A stretch of 40,285 nt of DNA from Bacteroidaceae bacterium. Lineage in GTDB: Bacteria; Bacteroidota; Bacteroidia; Bacteroidales; Bacteroidaceae. Under the pieces are notes generated by a model, which was not told the DNA's origin, did no database searches, and worked only from the letters and a program-made list of their open reading frames with translations. How positions within the stretch are numbered: position 1 is the first letter of the stretch; every line of letters starts with the position of its first letter. A program made the position numbers and the translations under genes. The stretch is taken from positions 1 through 40,285 of the forward strand of contig JAGCDQ010000033.1 of the NCBI GenBank assembly GCA_017651245.1, written 5' to 3'. Of this stretch, positions 15,067 through 21,804 are shown one piece after another.

Positions 15067-18000
15067 AGAAACTGATACTTTCCATGTGGCTGCTGATGCT
15101 CAGCATGGCAGTCGCAGCCCAGACATTCGTGATTAAGGACAAGAACGGCAACAAGATCACCTACGATGTCAGCAAGATAGAGCAGATCACGTTCCAGCAG
15201 GACCCTCCTGCCTTCACGGTATATGAGGTGAAGGACGAGGTGCAGAGACCTGAAGAGCCTGGACAGACCCCTGAGGAACCGTCGGAACCTGTGGTGGAGA
15301 CCACCACGTTCGTGTTTGCCGAGGTGGCATCCTTTGCGGGCGACCCCGATTTCCTCTTTGCCCATCCCGACACCGTGTATGTGGGTGCCGACGGGCAGGA
15401 CTTCGCCTTCCAGCTTAGGGCAAACGTGGATTATAACTATAAGTCAAGTGCAGGTTGGTTGCAGTATGGCGATGCCATCGCTTTCACCGATTCCCTTCGT
15501 TTCAATGCAGGGATGAATCCGTTATTCACGGAGCGCACAGCCTATATCGCCTTTGCCAGTACAGACGGACAGATGACCGATACGCTCTGGGTGGTGCAGG
15601 CAGGCAAAACCGATTCACATTATATTTCTATTGACTGGAGTAGCACCACGCTTGACAAATTCAACGAGGAGAGTGGGGAGGCGCAGTTGACTTTCGCAGG
15701 CGATGTTCCCGAAATGGGCGAATATGACGTGGTGTTGCTGCCCAAGGACGACTCTTATGTCATTCGCCTCATTAATGGTGTGCAACAAGCGGAGGGGAGT
15801 AAGACTGTCACTCTTTCCACCCGTCAGGGTTTGATGGGCAACTTGTTCAAGGGCCGGAAGTTTACTCTCGCTACTGAAGCTGGGGCACAGCGGCGTGTTG
15901 CATCCTTGGAATACGACGAATCTCCTGTCTATCTGCCTACGAAGGTGGAGGTGTTTACGGGCGACGAGTATGTGGAAATATATAATGTGGACAAGCTTTC
16001 CGCAAGTGGTCGCCGTAAGGCTCCTATTGGCTATGAGAACGAGTTCTTCAGCTGGGAGTATAATCAAAATGGTGCTGTGCTTTGGGAAAGCGGATTGCAG
16101 TCGCTCTCATGGGACAAACTCAACTTCAGTCTTGGTCTGAAAGGTCTCTTCTCGTTCGACTTTGGCGATATTCCATTCGAGAAGGTACGCATGGGCGACC
16201 TCCAGCATTTGAAGATAGCCCTCGAGGGAGGCTTCGACATGGAGATGGTGCTGAAGTATCTTGTCTCCAGCTCTGTGGAATGGAAGAAGGAATGGACACT
16301 GAAGGAGGATGTATTCCAGGCTAAATACACCTTCATGGTAGGTACTGTGCCTGTCTATATCACGGTTGGTGCCGACCTCATGGCAGAAGTCAGTCTTGGT
16401 GCATCTGGCGAGGCCAGCATTACGTCTGGTATCAAGGCTTCAAATACCGTGACCTACGGAGTGGAGTGGGATGCCAAAGATAATTCAGTCTCGAAGATAG
16501 CAGAATGTGAGAAGAATCTGGAGATGGTAGGTCCTAATGTTGACATCAAGGCACATGCCGAGGCTCGCGCTACCGTTTATCCTCAGATAGAAATAGGTAT
16601 CTACAAGGTGCTCTGTCCGACCATCAGTCCGCAGCCTTACATCAAGGCAGAAGCTGACGGACGCTTGGTGGACAATCAGTATGTGGCTTGGAACGCTGGT
16701 GTCAGCACAGGTGTTGACCTCGGTTTGGGCCTCTCTCTCGACCTCTTCTTCTGGGAGTGGCAACTTGCAGACATCGATCCTATCAACGTGTTCGACATTC
16801 CGCTCGTCAGTCTGCCTGATGAGATTAAGTTGCTCAACGAACCTGAGGAGGAAGTGCTCATCAACGGTAAGCGTGAGGTGAAGTACCACGTCACGAACAA
16901 AATCAACCTGACAGGCAAGACCTACAACGCTCCTGGAGTCCTTGTACATTTCGAAGCAGAGGGTGGTGAACTCGAGGATGAATACGGATATACTGATAAA
17001 GACGGTAATGTAAGTGCTTTCTTCACGCTGAACGACCTGAAGGGTGGTAAGGTAAAGGCTGAGGTGGTTCTTGGTGCAGAAGGCGAGGAACCAGAAGAAG
17101 GAACAGCTGTTGATGAAGAAGATGGCATCAAGGCTGACGACTGGACGGCTCTCGCTATCGACCATCGTCTGACACCTTCGCCTGCTTCTCAGGAAATAGA
17201 GAAGGATGCTACTGCTGCCATCATTTACAAGTTGGAACGCTATACATCAAAGACTGGCGAATGGACAGGCTTCGGTGGACAGACCGTGCAGTTCGAGGCT
17301 ACAGGCGGTACAGTAGCTCCAACGTCTGCAGTGACGGCACAAGATGGTACCGTTGCTATCACCTTCACCCCTGAGGATGAAGCTACAGAAGGCAAAGTCA
17401 CAGGTTCTGCTTCAGGCAAAGATCCCGATCCTTGGGGTAAGGTCAGCTCTGCTACCATTAAGATTAAATCAGATGAGGGTGGAGATGATCTTGTCATCGT
17501 TGACGAAGGTCTGAAGAAGGCTGCAAAGCAGAAACCTAATGTATATGTCGTTGAGAACAAAAAGACTGAAGAGATACAGACCCGCGAATATAAGCCTCAG
17601 TACTCGGAATGGAACAAGGACCAGGATGCTGTCAGCTTCTCGTTGGAAGATGCTGATGACGAAGGTGGTACTCTGGGTATGATATGGGGCTTCATTCCTC
17701 TTACGATGACCGATGTTGTGCTGTCACTCACAGGTGAGCAGTTTGCAAATACCCCTGGCGCTAAATTTGGTTTCGATGTCTACGACGGTATTCAGTTGTC
17801 GGGTGACTTCATGTCTATGACCGATCATACCGAAGGCAACATCCAGCCTCAAAGTAAAATCTTGTTGCGCAAGGTAAGCAGCGCATCAGCTGCTTTAAGG
17901 CGTGCTCCAGGCGAAGAAGAGGAGTACACGGGCGAGTACGAACTGCTGTTCTACCTGGTGTTTAAGAACCGGGCTTATAATCCTGAAACCCAGCAGATGG

Positions 18001-18674
18001 AGGATGGTGACGAGTACGAGGTCTATGGCAAAGGCACGATGAAGATGCATGTGCCTACCATCACCAGTTTCCAGGTCAAAACTGAGAAAGATTGGGTGAA
18101 GGTCGGCGAGAGTACGAAGGTGAACCTGCAGGAGTATTACGAAGAGGAAGCCACCTGGGACTGGGACGACGTGGAAATTAAGGCTCAGGCGACCAATTAC
18201 GAAGATGCGAGGAATGGTGTTGACGACGGTTTTTTCACATGGGATGCCACCACGCAGACCCTCACCTCCGTGAAGTCGAACAACAACAAGGGCGTGTATG
18301 TGCGTCTCGGACTGAAGAGCAACCCTAGCGTCCAGACCACCCTCACGGTCGCCACCGGCGAGGGCTGGAACTACACAATGATTAAGCCGAGTCGGGAAGA
18401 GCATACTTATACAGGCTACGGTTATATGTCATTCAGTTTCGACTTTGCACCGAAGGCCAGTGAGAACGAGAAGTTCGACTACAACTCCCTGGAGATTGAC
18501 CCTGAGACGAACCCCAACGGTTACTTCTCTATCCCAATGACCTATGCCGCACAGGGCTGGCCGTTGTACGTCAACAGCGATACGCCTGCTGGCGAGTACA
18601 CCGTCCGCTTCTGGATCAAGAACAACCATGCTGTCAGTTGCACGGTGAAGGTCATTGCCTATCCGGAAGAATAG
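15063..18674 (+). CDS. Large exported multidomain surface protein with Ig-like domains
   Basis: 1203 aa, not recognised as a named family. Signal peptide at 1-19 (MKKLILSMWLLMLSMAVAA). Residues 20-44 (TFVIKDKNGNKITYDVSKIEQITF) echo the N-terminal region of the preceding 138-aa protein. Then: a Pro/Glu linker (55-78), a BACON-like beta domain (about 85-180, ending LWVVQAGK), a long aromatic beta-rich block (about 340-590), and two invasin-type Ig-like domains (about 610-685, APGVLVHFEAEGGEL...DKDGNVSAFFTL; and about 735-800, GQTVQFEATGGTVAPTSAVTAQDGTVAITF). A beta-rich C-terminal region shows no T9SS tail. Start ATG overlaps the previous stop (ATGA), so the two proteins are probably made in step. 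Likely a cell-surface adhesin or binding protein; ligand unknown. It is closed by the duplicated terminator repeat. Confidence 0.75.
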   Translation: MKKLILSMWLLMLSMAVAAQTFVIKDKNGNKITYDVSKIEQITFQQDPPAFTVYEVKDEVQRPEEPGQTPEEPSEPVVETTTFVFAEVASFAGDPDFLFAHPDTVYVGADGQDFAFQLRANVDYNYKSSAGWLQYGDAIAFTDSLRFNAGMNPLFTERTAYIAFASTDGQMTDTLWVVQAGKTDSHYISIDWSSTTLDKFNEESGEAQLTFAGDVPEMGEYDVVLLPKDDSYVIRLINGVQQAEGSKTVTLSTRQGLMGNLFKGRKFTLATEAGAQRRVASLEYDESPVYLPTKVEVFTGDEYVEIYNVDKLSASGRRKAPIGYENEFFSWEYNQNGAVLWESGLQSLSWDKLNFSLGLKGLFSFDFGDIPFEKVRMGDLQHLKIALEGGFDMEMVLKYLVSSSVEWKKEWTLKEDVFQAKYTFMVGTVPVYITVGADLMAEVSLGASGEASITSGIKASNTVTYGVEWDAKDNSVSKIAECEKNLEMVGPNVDIKAHAEARATVYPQIEIGIYKVLCPTISPQPYIKAEADGRLVDNQYVAWNAGVSTGVDLGLGLSLDLFFWEWQLADIDPINVFDIPLVSLPDEIKLLNEPEEEVLINGKREVKYHVTNKINLTGKTYNAPGVLVHFEAEGGELEDEYGYTDKDGNVSAFFTLNDLKGGKVKAEVVLGAEGEEPEEGTAVDEEDGIKADDWTALAIDHRLTPSPASQEIEKDATAAIIYKLERYTSKTGEWTGFGGQTVQFEATGGTVAPTSAVTAQDGTVAITFTPEDEATEGKVTGSASGKDPDPWGKVSSATIKIKSDEGGDDLVIVDEGLKKAAKQKPNVYVVENKKTEEIQTREYKPQYSEWNKDQDAVSFSLEDADDEGGTLGMIWGFIPLTMTDVVLSLTGEQFANTPGAKFGFDVYDGIQLSGDFMSMTDHTEGNIQPQSKILLRKVSSASAALRRAPGEEEEYTGEYELLFYLVFKNRAYNPETQQMEDGDEYEVYGKGTMKMHVPTITSFQVKTEKDWVKVGESTKVNLQEYYEEEATWDWDDVEIKAQATNYEDARNGVDDGFFTWDATTQTLTSVKSNNNKGVYVRLGLKSNPSVQTTLTVATGEGWNYTMIKPSREEHTYTGYGYMSFSFDFAPKASENEKFDYNSLEIDPETNPNGYFSIPMTYAAQGWPLYVNSDTPAGEYTVRFWIKNNHAVSCTVKVIAYPEE

Positions 18675-18701
18675 GAATCACGTGAACAGATTCTTGATTG
18701 A

Positions 18702-18754
18702 ATCAAGGAGATAAATGAAGAGCCTGTGCAGCAATCACGTTGCACAGGCTTCTT
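18702..18754. terminator. Second copy of the 49-base terminator repeat
   Basis: 18702-18750 is identical to 13384-13432. A one-base insertion after the shared part (GGCTTCTTTC rather than GGCTCTTTC) slightly breaks the base of the stem. It stands between the convergent 1203-aa gene (plus) and the smalltalk gene (minus, stop at 18781) and can serve both. Confidence 0.82.
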
Positions 18755-18780
18755 TCTTTGATGGGACAATAATCCCTCTC

Positions 18781-18891
18781 TTACATCAGACTTCTCATGC
18801 ACGAGGTAGTGCCGAGTGCGGTCAGGAAGGCTGTGAGTGCGGCTACTACGATCTTCACCACAATCTCCAATGCTCTTTGCTTCTTTTCCAT
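18781..18891 (-). CDS. Smalltalk protein (36 aa)
   Basis: A very short frame: a basic N-terminus (MEKKQRALE), one hydrophobic helix (VVKIVVAALTAFLTALG) and the TTSC motif near the C-terminus. This matches my memory of the Bacteroidetes family named 'smalltalk protein', tiny conserved proteins that usually lie between an HU-family DNA-binding protein and a cell-wall amidase. The helix followed by Cys is lipobox-like, so it may be an acylated inner-membrane peptide; the function is unknown. Three 7-base repeats end 3 bases before its ATG. Upstream on the same strand are glycine-rich debris and an M15 peptidase, a plausible stand-in for the usual amidase. Confidence 0.8.
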   Translation of the reverse strand: MEKKQRALEIVVKIVVAALTAFLTALGTTSCMRSLM

Positions 18892-18894
18892 GGT

Positions 18895-18915
18895 CTTTAA
18901 CCTTTAACCGTTAAA
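18895..18915 (-). repeat. Heptad array upstream of the smalltalk gene
   Basis: Three 7-base units (on the plus strand CTTTAAC twice, then CGTTAAA). On the minus strand the array ends 3 bases before the smalltalk ATG. It overlaps the stop of the upstream glycine-rich frame (18911-18913). Confidence 0.65.
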
Positions 18916-19223
18916 TGGTTCCGTCCCCTTGGTCGTCACCGCCACCGTTGTCACCGCCAGTGTTGCCACCCGTGTTGCCACCGTTGTCTCCGCCAGTGTC
19001 TCCGCCAGTGTTGCCACCCGTGTTGCCGCCAGTGTTTTCGTTTTCGTTACCGTTTTCGTTGCCACCACCACCAGACACCCCAACTCCCGACAATCCAACA
19101 CCTGACCCCGACAATGGCGGTGGTGGCGACACGCCAACCCCGACACCCGACCCTGACCCGAACAACGGCGGCGGCGACAATGGCGGAGGAGGAGACAATG
19201 GCGGCGGCGAAGGAGTTTTTTGA
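18911..19223. pseudogene. Glycine-rich coding debris: two protein tails facing each other
   Basis: The left part (about 18911-19075), read on the minus strand, encodes an Asn/Asp/Gly tail (repeats of GGNTGGNTGGD ending QGDGTI, stop at 18911). The right part (about 19066-19223), read on the plus strand, encodes PTPDPDPNNGGGDNGGGGDN ending GEGVF (stop at 19221). Each looks like the low-complexity tail carried by Bacteroidetes HU-family proteins, which commonly precede smalltalk genes, but no HU domain is found on either strand. I read this as remnants joined by rearrangement, though a short functional glycine-rich peptide is not excluded. Confidence 0.4.
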
Positions 19224-19420
19224 ATTGAAAATTGAAAATTATTGCGGCAAGCCGCCGAAGGGAAAATAGGTAAAAATAGGGAAAAATAAATAAAAATCCT
19301 TTTTTTATATCTTTACTTGTTTTTTTTATTTTTTTTCCTTCGGCGCCAACGGCGCAATTAAAGGTCAAAGGCTAATTGAAAATAGAGAATTGAAAATTGA
19401 AGGTCTAAGGACCAAGAGGT
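19223..19420. repeat. MITE-like composite repeat: heptads, hairpin, AT core, hairpin, heptads
   Basis: Left end: AATTGAA heptads (19223-19240) then a hairpin GCGGC-AA-GCCGC (19244-19255) flanked by ATTGC and CGAAGG. Right end: the inverse order, CCTTCGG flanking GCGCC-AAC-GGCGC, then a run of 7-base units through about 19420 (AATTGAA three times, then GGTCTAA, GGACCAA and GAGGTAA). The core (about 19262-19336) is almost pure A/T. The two ends (19241-19261 and 19337-19358) are imperfect inverted repeats. No transposase or credible gene lies inside. Confidence 0.55.
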
Positions 19421-19424
19421 AAGA

Positions 19425-19455
19425 GGAGGGGCATCCGATGGTCGGACGCCCCTCC
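19425..19455 (-). terminator. Terminator of the M15 peptidase gene
   Basis: GGAGGGGC-A-TCCGA / TGG / TCGGA-C-GCCCCTCC: 13 base pairs, one mismatch, a 3-base loop, 23 bases after the peptidase stop codon. Its GGGGCATCCGATG arm is shared with the hairpin after mscL (39382-39416). Confidence 0.75.
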
Positions 19456-19477
19456 TTGTGTGTTTCTTGTGGAAGGA

Positions 19478-20191
19478 TTATTTCTCGAAGTGCTGGTAGT
19501 CCTTCACGGTGCGCCAGGCTCCGCCCCAGCGGAAGCCGTGCTGGATGAAGAGGCGGTAGCAGAGGTCGGAGGTGTTGATGAAGGGCACGGGCACCTTGCG
19601 GCTGGCGGTGCGGTTGGAGGCATAGGCTTTGGCGTTGGCTGGCTCCACCTTGCCGTTGTTGAGGTGGACGTAGGGGTTGTAGAGGGGGTTGATGTCGATG
19701 GCGAGCCCTTGTGCGTGCTTGGAGAGTTTGGTGGTGCCGGAGACGATGCGGAAGTTGAAGCAGGAGGTGTTGTTGACGGACATGCTGCGCTCGTCGTCGG
19801 CGTCGTAGTCGTCAATGAGAACGATGCGCTCAATCTTGTAGTTGGCTTCGTAGAGCTTGCGGAAGATGTCGAGCAGGTCGTTGGCGATGGACTGGTTGCA
19901 GACAATCTCGCCGAGCTGGGTCTTGCCGTCGATGTTGCGATGGAGCACGCGGAGGTAGCGCAGGGTGGTGCGGGGCACGGTGCAGTTCTGCTTGTAGGAC
20001 TTGCCCTGCATGCGGCGGAATATGGCATCGGGGATGGGGTATGAGCGGAAGCAGGAGTCGAGGCTGTATGCCTTCACTGCCTCGTCGCTGACGACGGCGG
20101 CAGGGGTCCATTGGCGGAGGGTCTGCTGCTCATCGGGGGTGGTGAAGGAGCAGAGGGCGAGGAGGAGTAGGATGAGTTGTAAAATCTTCAT
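19478..20191 (-). CDS. Exported M15-family peptidase (VanY/endolysin-like)
   Basis: 237 aa zinc peptidase that should cleave peptidoglycan stem peptides in the periplasm. Signal peptide MKILQLILLLLALCSFTTP. The M15 signature SKHAQGLAIDIN is at 157-168, giving zinc ligands His159 and Asp166; the third ligand is His234 in the C-terminal DYQHFEK, after WGGAW (222-226). The central EANYKIERIVLIDDYDADDERSMSVNNTSCFNFR is typical of the D-Ala-D-Ala carboxypeptidase/L-Ala-D-Glu peptidase branch. Which bond is cut cannot be told. Its own promoter lies upstream, divergent from the V-ATPase operon; downstream are the composite repeat and the smalltalk gene. Confidence 0.87.
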   Translation of the reverse strand: MKILQLILLLLALCSFTTPDEQQTLRQWTPAAVVSDEAVKAYSLDSCFRSYPIPDAIFRRMQGKSYKQNCTVPRTTLRYLRVLHRNIDGKTQLGEIVCNQSIANDLLDIFRKLYEANYKIERIVLIDDYDADDERSMSVNNTSCFNFRIVSGTTKLSKHAQGLAIDINPLYNPYVHLNNGKVEPANAKAYASNRTASRKVPVPFINTSDLCYRLFIQHGFRWGGAWRTVKDYQHFEK

Positions 20192-20219
20192 TTCGGAATC
20201 AATTGTTGTTTTTGATTGG

Positions 20220-20252
20220 CAAATTTACGGAAAAAGAATGATTTTGTGCAAA
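20220..20252 (-). promoter_or_regulatory. Promoter of the M15 peptidase gene
   Basis: On the minus strand TTTG (20252-20249), a 21-base spacer, TAaaTTTG (20227-20220), about 30 bases before the ATG. Confidence 0.7.
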
Positions 20253-20282
20253 TGCTTATGAGAGTATGTGGGATTTTTTTCA

Positions 20283-20290
20283 TAAATTTG
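20283..20290 (+). promoter_or_regulatory. -7 box of the V-ATPase operon
   Basis: TAaaTTTG, 31 bases before the atpE ATG at 20322. No clear -33 element. It diverges from the peptidase promoter; the two -7 boxes are 55 bases apart. Confidence 0.65.
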
Positions 20291-20321
20291 TCCCCCAATA
20301 AGTACAAACACCAATAATAAT

Positions 20322-20912
20322 ATGGAAAATAAGATTCAAGAACTGACAGAGAAGCTCCTGAAGGACGGAGTGGAAAGAGGCAATGCCGAGGCTGAGAAGA
20401 TCATTGCTGCTGCCAATGAGAAGGCGGCTCAGATTGTTGCTGACGCGAAGGCGCAGGCAGAAGAGATCGAGGCTGCTGCGAAGAAAAACACGCAGGGCAT
20501 GGAGGAGAACATGAAGAGCGAAATCAAGATGTATGCTGCTCAGGCGCTGAACGCGCTGAAGAGCGAGGTTGCCAATGTGGTGGGCGACAAGGTGGTGAAG
20601 GAGGCTGCCGCTGAGGTGGCTGGCGACAAGGACTTCATGAACGAGTTCGTGCTGAAGCTTGCTGAGAAGTGGGGCGCGAACGAGGACATCGTCATCAGCA
20701 CAGCGGATGCGAAGAGCCTGAAGGCGCTGTTTGCGAAGAAGGCGAAGGCGCTGCTCGATAAGGGCGTGAGCATCGAGGAGGTGAACGGCAAGAAGACGCT
20801 GTTCACGGTGGCTCCAGCCGACGGTTCTTACAAGGTGAACTTCGGCGAGGCTGAGTTTGAGGAGTATTTCAAGAATTTCTTGCGTCCACAGTTGGTGGAA
20901 ATGATTTTCTAA
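20322..20912 (+). CDS. atpE: V-type ATP synthase subunit E
   Basis: 196 aa peripheral-stalk subunit joining the catalytic head to the membrane sector. The N-terminal two fifths (about 1-80) are a long Ala/Glu/Lys-rich helix (NAEAEKIIAAANEKAAQIVADAKAQAEEIEAAAKKN), typical of the E/G coiled coil. The C-terminal part (about 95-190, KDFMNEFVLKLAEKWG...FGEAEFEEYFKNFLRPQLVEMIF) is the globular head-binding domain. No separate G/H subunit gene is seen. First gene of a seven-gene operon; the next begins 3 bases after its stop. Confidence 0.92.
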   Translation: MENKIQELTEKLLKDGVERGNAEAEKIIAAANEKAAQIVADAKAQAEEIEAAAKKNTQGMEENMKSEIKMYAAQALNALKSEVANVVGDKVVKEAAAEVAGDKDFMNEFVLKLAEKWGANEDIVISTADAKSLKALFAKKAKALLDKGVSIEEVNGKKTLFTVAPADGSYKVNFGEAEFEEYFKNFLRPQLVEMIF

Positions 20913-20915
20913 GGT

Positions 20916-21788
20916 ATGGGAAACTACTATTGTTTAATGGCAGGTCTGCCTGACATCTCGCTGGAGGATACGAAGCGCGGGGTCAGCATGGAGGACTTGA
21001 GGGAAGAGCTGGATGCGGTCTTGTCGGACGGCGACAAGAAGGTGCTCTACTATTTCTTCCTCAAGAACGACTGTGCGAACCTCGTGAAGCTGCTGAAGAA
21101 TCCGCAGGCGGAGATTGATGCGAATGGCAACTTGTCCATGGAACAGTATGTCGACTTGATGACTTCGGCGAAGGAGATGAACTTCAACGTGCATCGTTAT
21201 CCTGCCTTTATGAGTATGTTCGCACGCGAGTACGATTATAATAAAGGTAAGGAGGGCTACTTTGCTGAGGACGACATGCTCTATCAATTCTATCAGTATG
21301 CCATCGAGACGTGCCCGAACAAGATGGTGCGCCAGTGGTATAAGCTGAACCTCGACATCACCAACATCCTCACGGCATTCCTGGCCCGCAAGAACGGCTG
21401 GAATGTGGCTGACTACATCCAGGGTGAGGACGAGGTGACGGAGATGATCCTGACGAACAACACGAAGGACTTCAACCTGACTGCCGAGTATGACTATGTG
21501 GCAGACTTGATGAAGATTGTGGAATGTGAGGATCCCGTGGAGAAGGAGAAGAAGATGGACGCGTTCAAGTGGCTGTGGCTGGAGGAGAAGACTTTCTTCA
21601 ACATCTTCTCTGTCGAAGCTGTCTTCGCCTATCTCTGCAAGCTCGACATGCTGGCTCGCTGGGACAAACTTGATGTGGAACAGGGTAAGGAGACTTTCCG
21701 TCAGATCATCGAGAATCTGAGAGGAGAGGCTCGCGTGCCTGAAGAGTTCCAGGCTAAAGCGGCGCATATAAGAAACTTAATGGAATAA
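20916..21788 (+). CDS. DUF2764 protein, candidate V-ATPase subunit C equivalent
   Basis: 290 aa, soluble and acidic. The start MGNYYCLMAGLPDISLED is characteristic of DUF2764, a family found between subunits E and A in Bacteroidetes, Chlamydia and some spirochaete V-ATPase operons. Two segments resemble the archaeal/bacterial subunit C (d), which caps the rotor: YKLNLDITNILTAFLARKNGW (about 142-162) and EEKTFFNIFSVEAVFAYLCKLDMLARWDKL (about 223-252). No canonical subunit C gene is in the operon. I infer that it fills the rotor-collar role; this rests on position and weak similarity. Tight spacing (3 bases before, 16 after). Confidence 0.82.
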   Translation: MGNYYCLMAGLPDISLEDTKRGVSMEDLREELDAVLSDGDKKVLYYFFLKNDCANLVKLLKNPQAEIDANGNLSMEQYVDLMTSAKEMNFNVHRYPAFMSMFAREYDYNKGKEGYFAEDDMLYQFYQYAIETCPNKMVRQWYKLNLDITNILTAFLARKNGWNVADYIQGEDEVTEMILTNNTKDFNLTAEYDYVADLMKIVECEDPVEKEKKMDAFKWLWLEEKTFFNIFSVEAVFAYLCKLDMLARWDKLDVEQGKETFRQIIENLRGEARVPEEFQAKAAHIRNLME

Positions 21789-21804
21789 AATCAAAGAACA
21801 AGAT

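Noticed and set aside
13384-18750. The two 49-base repeats as ends of a composite transposon or att sites
   Set aside because: They are direct copies of a terminator, with no transposase or integrase between them; the enclosed genes look resident.
18715-18900. A 61-codon plus-strand frame starting in the terminator repeat
   Set aside because: It is antisense to the smalltalk gene and starts inside a duplicated hairpin.
18904-19368. A 154-codon minus-strand frame across the composite repeat
   Set aside because: It needs a TTG start, reads through A/T and hairpin repeats and ends in shifted glycine-rich sequence, giving an Arg/Thr-rich nonsense product.
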